Shown: positions 24,520-35,300 of the stretch, piece after piece
Layout: each line of letters opens with the position of its first letter
Position numbering within the stretch: the stretch's first letter is position 1
NCBI GenBank assembly: GCA_039819485.1
Contig: JBCBRY010000028.1
Location: 21,244-85,243 of the forward strand
DNA length: 64,000 nucleotides
Direction of reading: 5' to 3'
DNA from: UBA6168 sp039819485
GTDB lineage: Bacteria; Bacteroidota; Bacteroidia; Chitinophagales; Saprospiraceae
Translations under genes and position numbers: made by a program
The notes under the pieces: generated by a model
The model's database searches: none
What the model was told of the DNA's origin: nothing
What the model saw: only the letters and a program-made list of their open reading frames with translations

Positions 24520-24912
24520 TCAGTCCAAAATACTTTCCATTCCCAGGTACTCCAACCTTTTACCGACAATACCGGCTTGCAGCCCTTGCAACTTCGCTCC
24601 CCGCCAACCGCCGTCATTCTGTAGTTTTTGCGAAAGCTCATCTTCCGTTGACATAAGAAGGTGCAGCTCTCCGCAGTATCCCCAGCCAAAAGCATTGAGC
24701 ACGAGATGGCCATTTTCCCGCTTTTCAAAATAATAATCAACTTCGTGGGTATCCGCTGAAATAAGGCGGGCCATTTCATGTTGATAGGCTTCGGTATGAG
24801 GGTCATTTTCAGTGAGGATCTCGTTGTCCTGGATGTCCGGACAGCCAAATTGGTTTTGGCAGGAAGGGAAAATAGCAAGGATGAAAAATAGGGCGAAGTA
24901 ACTGGATTTCAT
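24520..24912 (-). CDS. small lipoprotein of unknown function
   Basis: 130 residues with a lipoprotein signal (FFILAIFPSC, lipidated C18). The mature part (HEMARLISADTHEVDYYFEK, GHLVLNAFGWGYCGELHLLM) looks like a compact alpha/beta domain with two further Cys. No named family recognised. It is flanked by repeats on both sides: the 23-bp array at its 3' end and a dyad at its 5' end. Anchored in a membrane facing the periplasm or the surface. Confidence 0.75.
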   Translation of the reverse strand: MKSSYFALFFILAIFPSCQNQFGCPDIQDNEILTENDPHTEAYQHEMARLISADTHEVDYYFEKRENGHLVLNAFGWGYCGELHLLMSTEDELSQKLQNDGGWRGAKLQGLQAGIVGKRLEYLGMESILD

Positions 24913-24928
24913 GATTGCGGGAATGTAC

Positions 24929-24992
24929 CGCCGAAATCCGTTCGGCGGATAATTTTTTCAATTCAATTTTTACCGCCGAACGGATTTCAGCG
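24929..24992 (-). terminator. inverted repeat after the GH13-GH31 gene
   Basis: CGCCGAAATCCGTTCGGCGG (24929-24948) pairs with CCGCCGAACGGATTTCAGCG (24973-24992) with one mismatch. Each arm is itself partly self-complementary (CCGCCGAA, TTCGGCGG). It lies directly downstream of the leftward glycosidase gene and upstream of the lipoprotein gene. Confidence 0.6.
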
Positions 24993-25001
24993 CTGCGGTG
25001 C

Positions 25002-28000
25002 CTATAAATTCACGAACACTGTTTTGCCTAGCTTGCCCACTTCGACTTTGACTATCGCCACCTTCTTGGCGTCATCCCAAACAAAATCTGCTTTTTCCGT
25101 CTCAACTACTACGCCACTTGGTTTCTGATCAAAGCCATGAAACACTACGTCTATCATTCTTTTTGTTGGCTTTCCTTTATATCTATATCCTTCCGGAGAA
25201 ATGGTGACCCCCAGTTTTCCTTTCGCAAAGGAAGAATCAAAGAGAAGTACTTCAAACTCCGCCTTTCCGATGGGATCATTTGTTTCCCCGTCGTCCTCGT
25301 ACATCTTTCCCTGGCTGCCGGTGACCGAAGCGTCATGATAATAGTGCACCGACATGTTTTCTGAAGAATAAACCGACATGTTTTTAAAAACAGGCGTCAT
25401 GGGGATAAAAGATCCCGCCTTTACAAAGACCGGGATGTCTTGGATCGTCAGAGGAACCGTAATCGTTTGGCCGCCCCGGTATTTTTCGCCCGTCCAGAAA
25501 TTGATCCACGTTTCATTTTTAGGTAAATAAACTGCTTGCGACCTGGCCCTTTTTTCCACCACGGGACTGATCAGGAAAGCGTCGCCCCACAGGTAAGTGT
25601 CGGTATTGTCAAAAAGGGCCGGGTCGTCGTCCACGTAAAAAAGAGGACGCATCATGGGTAGGCCAAACCTGGTATTTTCATACAACAAAGTGTAATTATA
25701 AGGCATCAATTGATATCGCAATTCGATGTAACGGCGCACGATATCCTTTGTTTTTTGATCCCAAAAAACCGGCTCCGCAGGCACTTCCTGCTGCGCATGC
25801 GTACGGTAGATGGGTTGAAAAACACCGTACTGCAACCAACGTGTGTACAGCTCCGCATCTTTATAATCACCAGCAAAGCCGCCCAGGTCGGAGTGCATGT
25901 AGGCGAGGCCCTGCATGCCCATGGTCAGGCTGAGTTCCACCTGGGGTTTCAGGCCGCCCCACGAGCGGTTCACATCCCCCGTCCAGGGCACCATCCCATA
26001 GCGCTGTGAACCCACAAAACCGGAGCGCATAAGGATGACCGGGCGCTTGTTGGGGAAATCTTTCGCGAAACCTTCGTACACGAGCCGGGCCCATTCCTGC
26101 CCGTACAGGTTATGCACCTCGTCGGCTCTGCCATTGACGTGGAGCAAGTCGTCGGGGTGGGCTTCCGGCTCGCCGAGATCGCCCCACCAACCATCGATAC
26201 CGGTCAGGGTGTGTTTTTTATAAATATCCCAAAACCAGTCCCTGGCTTCGTCTTTGAAGATGTCAATGAGCAGGCTGTTGCCGAAGTAGAAGTTGAAGTG
26301 GTAAGGTTCACCGCTGGCTGTTTTTCCGACCAAGTCCTTTTCGATGCTTTCCCGATAGGTCTTGGTGTTTTTAATGATAAAAGGTTCGGTTACCAAAATG
26401 GTCTTAATGCCTTTGCCCTCCATGTCGTCCAGCATTTTTTGCGGATTGGGGAAAGAATCGCGCAGCCAGTCAAAATTACCCAGCCCGCCCTTGATTTCCG
26501 GGCCAAACCAGAACACATCAAAAACCAGCGCATCCATTGGGAAATTTTCCTCCTCATATTTTTTGATCACATTTTCAGCCTCCGCCTGTGAGTGATAACC
26601 AAAGCGGCTGGCAATGTTGCCCATGGCCCAACGGGGCACCATCGGCTGTCGCCCGGTCAGTCCGGTGAAGTTACCGACGAGTCCCTGCCAGTCATCGCCT
26701 GCGGCAATCAGGTAGCTCATGCGGCCGCCCACTGCTTCAAACTGCAGAATGTCTTTTTCCGTGGCGCCGAGGTCGAGATAGCCACTGGCGCCGTTGTCAA
26801 AAACGAGCATGTACCGATCGGATGAAATGACAATGGGAAGAGAGTAGTACATCAAATCAGCATGGGTCTCGTAGCCATAGCTGGGTCTGTTGTAGAGTTG
26901 GAGGCGCCTGCCCCGGCGGTTCATGCCGAGTACCCGCTCACCGCCGCCGGTAAGTTTTTCATCGGGGGACAATCGAAAGCGAAAACCCCGTTTGGTGCCG
27001 TCGTCAAAAAACCCCTGTTCCTCTGCGACAATGGCTTTTTTTTTATAAAAATAAAATAACTGAAAAGGCTCTTTTTGGACGAGTACGGAGAGGCCGGGCG
27101 TGCTGAATTCGATGTTGTTTCCGTCGTCATTAAATTCAGGTACGGCCGTTAGGTAGTCTACCTTTTTTTCGGCAATTGCATAAGATGGAGGGTTTGTTTC
27201 ACCAATGGGCACAAACTCCACTTCCATCGTGCTTTCCGAGTGCATCGTCAGGTTGATCGTTCCGTCTGATACCTTGATGCGCATGCCGGTCTTGGTCGGC
27301 TCGGCGGATTGAAACGAGCGTCCTTTATCTGTTGCGGCTTCTTCAAAGATGAGGACCTTGTACTCCCAGGGCTTCAAGTCCATTTTGGAACGTTTCTCGA
27401 GAGTGATTTTTTCATCCGTGAAATACTCGTGGTAAATGCCTGCCCGTTGGCCATTTTGCAGTTCGGCGGTCACTGCATCTGCGGAAAGGTTGGCGACTAA
27501 AACGACCTGGTTGCCATCCTTTTGCCTGCTGAAGGAAACGACTGCATTCGGCTGGTCATTCGGAATTTCTTCAATCCATCCGCCGGCCTTGCCGTTCCAA
27601 AGTGCGGGGTTGGTAGATTTTAAAAAGTCGAGTTTGGTATAGAAATCAACCAACTCAAAGTCGCCCCATTCGATGGGGTCTTTTTCAAAAAACTGGAGCC
27701 GCTTTTTCATGCCGGCCTCCTGTCCCGAATAAATCAACGGCATGCCCGGCACCGTGAACATCAGCGTGGCAAATGCTTTGTGGCCCTCTCCAAGCCGCTC
27801 GAAAACCGTCCCCTGCCAACTGTTTTCGTCGTGGTTGGTGATGAACTGCATGGGATAGCTGCCGTCGGGGTAGTGTTTTTTCACTTCATCAAAATAATGG
27901 AAAATCTCGTTTGCTGGTGCCTGCCCTTTGGCAATCTCGTTCATCATGTGGTGAAAAGGCCAGCCATAGTTTGCATTGAAGGCTTCGTTCAATAAAAAGG

Positions 28001-29078
28001 TCTGATCGGCATTTTCAGCAATCATCCAGATGGGTTTTACCTCATCCAGTGCGGAACGGGTGTCTTCCCAAAAATCGAGCGGCACTTCTCCTGCCACGTC
28101 ACAGCGGAACCCATCTATATTGACTTCTTCCAGCCAAAAGAGCATGGCATTGGTCATGGCCTCCCGCATGTAGAACATATCATAATTCAGGTCGGCTACA
28201 TCGGTCCAGTCATATGGTGCGATGATTTCACCGTTTTCGTCCCGGTTGTACCAGTTGGGGTGCTGTTCAGTCCAGGGGTTGTCGTGTGCAGAGTGGTTGG
28301 CTACCCAATCGAGCACGACTTTAAAGCCCATGCCGTGGCAGGTGTTCACCAGTTTTTTAAAATCATCCATCGTTCCAAATTCGGGGTTGATGGCGGTGTA
28401 GTCCTGAATGGAGTAATAGGAGCCAAGCGTTCCTTTGCGTTTCTTCTCCCCAATGGGTTGGACAGGCATGAACCAGAGGATATCGACGCCCATTTGCCGC
28501 AGCCTGGGAAGGTGTTCGGCGAAGGCATTGATCGTTCCTTCAGGCGTGTACTGCCTGATATTCACTTCGTAAATAGTAGCTGCCTTGGCCCAATCGGGAG
28601 CAAAGGTGTTGCTGACCGAGAGGGTAGTAGGTGGCTTTCTGAAATCCGGTTTTTTGAAATAATGAAATAAGTCGTGCTCGCCCTGTGCCTTGCCCACCTT
28701 GTTTCCTTCGGCATTGCGGAACACGTATGCGAGGGCGAAGACATTTCCAGCAGGGGGTACGCCATACAGTTCAGAAATATTGAAGCGTAGCTCATAGGTA
28801 TTGTCGCCTGTTTTTTCGAGTTTGAGTTTTTCGAGGTTTTGCCCCCATTCCGCTACGACCTTTTTCCAATCGCCTGGGTGGTTGCTTTCCGCAGTGATCA
28901 GGCCAGTGTGTGCGTAGATGTCGCAGTTGCAATCTTTCAAAGCGGCATTTCCTTCGTCTGCTTTGAATGTCAGGGTCACTTCTTCTGTGAAGCCGGGCTT
29001 TTCCGGGGAGAGACTGATTTGTGCATTTGCAGTAAATAGGATGCACATCGGGAGGAACAGGGTGAAGATTTTTTTCAT
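25002..29078 (-). CDS. GH13 - GH31 fusion: alpha-amylase plus alpha-glucosidase-like enzyme
   Basis: 1358 residues from the ATG at 29078, which gives the signal peptide MKKIFTLFLPMCILFTANAQ. An N-terminal beta domain (20-150) precedes a GH13 barrel (about 160-480): nucleophile D327 in GFRCDVAG, acid/base E355 in WMIAEN, third acid D417 in ITNHDENSW. A linking beta domain (500-590) is followed by a complete GH31 module (about 600-1358): N-terminal beta sandwich with LTGGGERVLGMN, barrel with the nucleophile D967 in WWGDLGEPE and the acid/base D1035 in PWTGDVNRSW, and a C-terminal DUF5110-like domain. Both active sites look intact. It should act on alpha-glucans or oligosaccharides in the periplasm or outside. 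The sequence ends without a T9SS tail. It is divergent from a carbohydrate-binding-like surface protein. Confidence 0.95.
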   Translation of the reverse strand: MKKIFTLFLPMCILFTANAQISLSPEKPGFTEEVTLTFKADEGNAALKDCNCDIYAHTGLITAESNHPGDWKKVVAEWGQNLEKLKLEKTGDNTYELRFNISELYGVPPAGNVFALAYVFRNAEGNKVGKAQGEHDLFHYFKKPDFRKPPTTLSVSNTFAPDWAKAATIYEVNIRQYTPEGTINAFAEHLPRLRQMGVDILWFMPVQPIGEKKRKGTLGSYYSIQDYTAINPEFGTMDDFKKLVNTCHGMGFKVVLDWVANHSAHDNPWTEQHPNWYNRDENGEIIAPYDWTDVADLNYDMFYMREAMTNAMLFWLEEVNIDGFRCDVAGEVPLDFWEDTRSALDEVKPIWMIAENADQTFLLNEAFNANYGWPFHHMMNEIAKGQAPANEIFHYFDEVKKHYPDGSYPMQFITNHDENSWQGTVFERLGEGHKAFATLMFTVPGMPLIYSGQEAGMKKRLQFFEKDPIEWGDFELVDFYTKLDFLKSTNPALWNGKAGGWIEEIPNDQPNAVVSFSRQKDGNQVVLVANLSADAVTAELQNGQRAGIYHEYFTDEKITLEKRSKMDLKPWEYKVLIFEEAATDKGRSFQSAEPTKTGMRIKVSDGTINLTMHSESTMEVEFVPIGETNPPSYAIAEKKVDYLTAVPEFNDDGNNIEFSTPGLSVLVQKEPFQLFYFYKKKAIVAEEQGFFDDGTKRGFRFRLSPDEKLTGGGERVLGMNRRGRRLQLYNRPSYGYETHADLMYYSLPIVISSDRYMLVFDNGASGYLDLGATEKDILQFEAVGGRMSYLIAAGDDWQGLVGNFTGLTGRQPMVPRWAMGNIASRFGYHSQAEAENVIKKYEEENFPMDALVFDVFWFGPEIKGGLGNFDWLRDSFPNPQKMLDDMEGKGIKTILVTEPFIIKNTKTYRESIEKDLVGKTASGEPYHFNFYFGNSLLIDIFKDEARDWFWDIYKKHTLTGIDGWWGDLGEPEAHPDDLLHVNGRADEVHNLYGQEWARLVYEGFAKDFPNKRPVILMRSGFVGSQRYGMVPWTGDVNRSWGGLKPQVELSLTMGMQGLAYMHSDLGGFAGDYKDAELYTRWLQYGVFQPIYRTHAQQEVPAEPVFWDQKTKDIVRRYIELRYQLMPYNYTLLYENTRFGLPMMRPLFYVDDDPALFDNTDTYLWGDAFLISPVVEKRARSQAVYLPKNETWINFWTGEKYRGGQTITVPLTIQDIPVFVKAGSFIPMTPVFKNMSVYSSENMSVHYYHDASVTGSQGKMYEDDGETNDPIGKAEFEVLLFDSSFAKGKLGVTISPEGYRYKGKPTKRMIDVVFHGFDQKPSGVVVETEKADFVWDDAKKVAIVKVEVGKLGKTVFVNL

Positions 29079-29099
29079 TTTATGATCAATTAGTATAGC

Positions 29100-29107
29100 C
29101 AAAATTA
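29100..29107 (-). promoter_or_regulatory. possible -7 element of the GH13-GH31 gene
   Basis: Read on the minus strand this is TAATTTTG, a match to the Bacteroidota TAnnTTTG element, 22 bases before the ATG at 29078. No TTTG lies at the expected distance upstream, so the match is weak. Confidence 0.3.
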
Positions 29108-29308
29108 GGACTGGGTAAAGGTAAGTTTTGACATAAAGAAATGCAGAATGTCTAAGTCAAATTTTCGATAAGTATTTTTTTTTAAAGATCACATTGTCAA
29201 TGTTTTATAAAAAATGACCACCAATTGAAATGATGGGGGCCTGTTCGTTTTTCTCCGTTGTCGGTGCAGTTTTTTAACTTGTGGTCACTTGATCATGCAC
29301 GCGACAAA

Positions 29309-32300
29309 ATGGTAATGCCAAATTTCATAAAAACTTTTTGTATCTGCTTTCTGCTGGCAAGCGGTGTCACCGTTGTAAACGGTGACACCCCTGAGCCAGG
29401 GGTGGTGGTCTCTACGCTCATGGACAAAATCACCCTCCGGGTGGACATGCGCTTGCAGACCGTCAACGGAGGCGTTTATGTGGCCGGTAATTTTTTTGAC
29501 CAGATCGGCCTGCCCAATTGGACAGAGATCGCCATGTGCGACCTGGGCGATGGAATTTGGGAAATTTCACTCACGGGGATTACTCCCGGTTTATACCAAT
29601 ACAAGTTTCTGAACGGCTTTGGTGGTTGGGAATTCAACGGCTTTGGAGGCCCCTGCACGAACCCCAATGATAATGAAAACCGCTGGCTCGATTATGGAGG
29701 TGGTGTGCATGTGGAAGGGCCTTGGTGCTTTAGTACTTGTGATTTGTTTTGCCCTCCATTGGGCGACCCCGGCGCTACCGATACCGACCCTCCCACCATC
29801 GACGAACCGGCGCCCGTCAATACCACCATTCAATGCGGAGACCCTCTGCCCAACGGAGCGACCTTGGACGCCTCGGATGGCTGCAATATCAATGTGACCA
29901 CAGAAACGGGCACACCATCTGATGACCTGTCTGGGTTAAGCGCCTGCGGTGTGGGCGATGTCATTCGCTCCTGGGAAGCGGAGGACTGTGCCGGCAATAC
30001 TTCTTCGGTAACCCAGACCATTACGATTGAAGATACAACCAACCCGACGATTGATGTCCCCGTCCCGGCTGATTTGACCGTCGAATGTGGAAATCTGCCC
30101 GCCGCGGCTTCACTTGCAGCTTCCGATGGTTGCGATACAGATGTCACCACGACCGGCTTGCCAACTGATGATAATAGTGGCCTTACGGCCTGTGGTACTG
30201 GTCAAATCATCCGTACATGGGAAGTCGAGGACTGTTCCGGCAACAGTGTATCTGCTTCGCAAACAATCACGATAGAAGATGATCTCGCTCCAACGATTAA
30301 TGAATCTATTCCCGCTGATATTACGGTGGAATGTGGGAGCATTCCGGCAGCTCAGCCGCTCGATGCATCAGATGATTGTGATACTGACGTAACTTCCACC
30401 GGCTTGCCAACTGATGACATCAGCGGACTTTCGAGTTGTGGAACGGGTGAAATTATTCGCACGTGGGAAGTGATGGACTGTTCCGGCAACGCTGTTTCTG
30501 CTTCGCAAACGATCACCGTGGAAGATGGTACATCGCCGGTGTTGTCCGGCGGTGCCCCCCCGGGGGTAACCGTTACTTGTGGCAACGTGCCGACGGCGGT
30601 GGCGCTTGCCGTTTCGGATGATTGCGATAATACCATAACCTCCACAGGCCTCCCCATTGACGACATGAGTGGTATTGGGCCTTGCGGCACTGGGCAGATC
30701 AGCCGTTCCTGGTCAGTCTTTGATTGCACGGGCAATTCTTTATCTGTCTTTCAAACTATTAACGTAGAAGACAATACGGCCCCAGAGATCAATGTGCCCG
30801 TTCCTGCCAATACAACCCTTCAATGTGGTGAGCCATTACCTGTTGCCATGCCTTTGTCAGCCTCCGATGCTTGTGATTTGAATGTCACTTCCACCGGCCC
30901 GCCGGTCGATGATCTGAGCAACATTACTACATGTGGCACGGGTGACGTCATCCGTACCTGGGAAGTGTCGGATTGCTCTGGTAATACGACGACCGTTTCA
31001 CAGACCATCACTTTTGAAGATGCGGAAGATCCAATCATTGTTGATCCGATTCCTGCTGATGTGATCGTGGATTGTAACAATATTCCTGTGGGTGTCCCGC
31101 TCACCGCTGCGGATGGTTGTGATCAGAATTTAGCGGCAACGGATTTTCCTTTCGATGACATGAGCGGCTTGAGTAATTGTGGTCTGGGAACCATTGTGCG
31201 CACCTGGACCACAACCGACTGTAGTGGTAACATGACCACCGGCACCCAGTTGATTACGATTGCGGATGACCAGCCACCTTTTTTGACACAGGCCATTCCG
31301 GCTGATGTGACGGTAACTTGCGGCAATGTCCCGGTCGGTTTGCCATTGAGTGCAGCGGATGACTGCGACGGTATATTGGTAGCGACCGACATGCCGGTAG
31401 ATGACAACAGTGGTCTGAACAGTTGCGGTACGGGTGTCATCGTCCGTAGCTGGACCGCTACCGATTGCTCCGGCAATGTCCTTTTTGAAACCCAGGCTAT
31501 TACCGTGACCGATGAGGAACCACCTGTTTTGACCATTCCCGGCAATGCCAGTTTAGATTGTAACAATATTCCAACTGCTTCTGCGGCAGATGCCTCCGCA
31601 ACGGATAATTGTTCTACTGCCTCCATTTCTTATAATGGTGAAACGATTGTTGGTGCTGGATGCCCTTATGAAATTCATCGAACCTGGAGTGCAGAAGATG
31701 AATGTGGAAATACTTCATCCGCCACACAAATTATAACGGTTACCGATAACGATTCACCCACTTTGGCTACACCGCCACCGGATATAACCGTATGCGCCGG
31801 TGCCCTTCCTGGGGCCGCTGATTTGAATTGGACGGACAATTGCGACGGCACGGGCAGTGTTTCCCCGACCGACGTGAGTGACGGCATGAACGACCCGGAA
31901 ACGATAACTCGCACCTGGACATACAGCGACAACTGCGGCAACACGGCCAACGTTTCACAAATAATCACGGTCATCAGTGCGCCTTCGGCAAATGCAGGTG
32001 ATGACTTAAACCTTTGTGAAGGCGCAGTGGCTTCTTTGTCGGGGTCCGTTGCGGGCGGTTTCAATTCACTGCTCTGGACGTCCAGCGGGAACGGGACTTT
32101 TGGAGATGAAACCAGTGAGAATACTGATTATTCACCAAGCATTGATGATTTTGCCAATGGTTCCGTTACTATCTATTTTACCGCCCAAACCAATGGAGTA
32201 GGTGCGTGCAGTGAAACGTCGGACTCACTCACATTAAATTTTATCATTACGCCTTCGGCAAATGCGGGTGCTGACCAAAGCATTACCTGCGCTACTACTC

Positions 32301-35300
32301 AGGTTGCATTAAACGGTAGTGGCTCTTCTTCCGGACCGGGTTATGCTTATGAATGGAGCGGCCCCGGTATCCATGCAATGAACATCAATGAACAAAACCC
32401 GTTGGTAGATGAGACGGGAACTTATGTTTTGACCGTCATTGATACCCTGAGCGGCCAAAGTTGCTCCGCAACTGATTCGGTTGAAGTCTTTGAAAATACG
32501 GCCGAACCGACCGCTGATGCTGGTGCCGACATGACTCTGACCTGCGCGGAAACTTCTGTCGTGTTGGACGGTACCGGTTCTTCTGCTGGTCCCGCATTGG
32601 TCTATTTGTGGAGTGGTGCAGGTATTACTGCGGCCAATGAAAATTTACCAAATCCTGCTGTAAGTGAAGGAGGAATTTATACCCTGACCGTAACAGATAC
32701 CTTAAACGGTTGTTTTGCTTCCGATCATGTCGAAGTACAGCTCGATGGCAATCTACCAACTGCTGATGCCGGCCCCAATCAGATCATCAATTGCAATCAT
32801 GACGCGGTAGTCCTCGATGGTAGTAACTCCTCGGTGGGTGCCGGTATCGAATACCAGTGGTTTGACCCCAATGGTATGCCATTGGGCACTGAACTGACAC
32901 AAACCGTTTCGCAAGGAGGCATTTATTCTTTCGAAGTAAGTGACACAAATAATGGTTGTGAAATAACCGCAACTGTTGAAGTAGTCACTGATACGGAACT
33001 GCCCACCGCCGATGCTGGTGTTGATGCAACGTTGACCTGCGACGAATCTTCTGTTGAACTGGGAGGCAGTTCCAGTTCGGGAGCCATTTTTTCGTATGTA
33101 TGGATTTTACAAAACGACACAGTCGGGACAGATGAAACTCTCATCGCCACTCAATCAGGCATCTACACCTTATTAATTGTGAACAACCAAAACGGCTGCT
33201 TCGCCAGCGATGAAGTAGCCGTTTCTCAAAATGCCGATTTGCCCACTGCGGAAGCTGGAGATGACCAGCAACTGGACTGCGGCAACACCGCTGTTTTTTT
33301 GGATGGGAGTGGCAGTAGCTCAGGCACTGGCATAACCTACCTTTGGACAGGCCCTAATTTTTCCTCGGCTGAAATCAGCCCTCAGGTAGGTGTGGCCGGC
33401 ATCTATTATTTGACCGTAGTAAATACCAATAGTGCTTGCGAGGCCATTGATTCCGTGGAGGTAACGGCCGATGCTGACCTGCCGGTCGCTGATGCCGGCA
33501 TTGATACTTTGCTCAACTGTTATGCTTCGCAAATTTTATTGGATGGCAACAACTCTACCCAGGGAGCAGGGATTGAGTACGAATGGCAGGATGAGTTTGG
33601 AAATGTTTTGGGAACGACGCTGACCTTATCGGTTGATCAACCCGCCGTTTACACTTTATTTGTCAACAATACTCAAAATGGCTGTTCAAGCTCCGATGGA
33701 ATTACTGTAGGCCTGGACGACCAATCCCCGGTCGCCGATGCAGGAACAGATATGCAATTTACGTGTACCCAAACCACCCTAACTTTGGACGGAACGGGGT
33801 CGACGGTAGGTACAGATATAGTTTACGAATGGAATGGGCCGGGCATCAGTGGGCCTGTGGATCAGCTAACTGCAACCGCTGTTGAGGCAGGAATTTATAC
33901 ATTATCTGTAACCAATACCATCAATGGTTGTACTGCCATCGATGAAGTAGAAGTTACCCAAAATCCAGACGTACCGACAGCATTCGCTGAGAATGATCAG
34001 CATTTCGATTGTTTCACTGATGTGGTGGACTTAAGTGGTTCTGCTTCTGTTCCACAAGTAACCTATCAATGGTCAGGGCCGGGCATCAATGCCAGCAATG
34101 AAAATTTAGAGGAACCTGAAGTGAGCGAACCGGGCATTTATTCATTGGTCGTTACGGACTTGGTCACGGGTTGCGAATCACCGCCGGCAGTGGTAGAAAT
34201 TCTGGATTTGCGGACGCCACCACTCATCAGTTTGGCGGTCAGTGATAATTTGGATTGTCAAACCATGTCGGTTTTGATTGATGGCTCAGGCTCAGAACAG
34301 GGCGATACCATCGCTTATCAATGGTTGTCTGGCGGCAACGTATTGAGTACCGGGCCAGATGATTTTTGGATGGCCAATGAAGCTGGTTTTTATACACTGG
34401 TCGTTTTCAATTCAGTCACGGGCTGTATTTCGGAGGATTCTATTGAAGTGGTCGACGAATCGGCATTGCCCCCAGTTTTGGTAGATGGGCCAACGACCGT
34501 CAATTGTGCCAATGAAATAATTACCCTTTCTGAAATAGCTTCGCCACCAAATGCGACCTATGCCTGGTCAACCAACAACGGTAATATTTTACAGGAGGAT
34601 CAAAATGAAATTCAGGTTAATGCAGCTGGCCAGTACTTGGTTGAGGTGACGGATCCCTCGAATGGGTGTACCAACACATTTACATTTTCAGTGCAAGGTG
34701 ATTTTACTCCGCCTTCCATCCAGTTTATAAATGATTTCTCCATAGGTTGCTCACAAACGGAGGTCATGTTGTCGGCAGAGGTGATTGCTGGTACAAATGA
34801 CCTGACCTATACGTGGAACGGGAACGGTTTTTCTTCAAGTGATGAAATGCCCACTGTGACGCAGATAGGTGATTATGAACTGGTTGTGACCGACAATATA
34901 AACGGATGCTCCTCTTCTGCCCTTGTCACTGTCTCCCAGTCAAACGGCATTGAGAATGTATTCTTTACAGCCATTTCGCCGTCGTGTTTTGGAGCAGAGG
35001 ATGGAGTTTTACAAATAGACTCGGTGTGGGGCGCCAATCTGCCTTATTCCCTCAGTTGGAATAATACAACAACGACTGACCCTTACCTAAATGGACTCGC
35101 AAGCGGAAGTTATTCTGTTTTACTCGCAGATGCGGCAGGGTGCGAAATGATGGTCGATTTTACTTTGCAAGATCCACCAGTATTAGCAGTGGACCTGGGG
35201 CCGGACGTCGAAATCAGTTTGGGAGAATCGATCCAGCTGTCGCCAAGTGTTTCTGCTTCGGTCTTGCAATATATCTGGTCAGGTACAGAGACGCTTAGTT

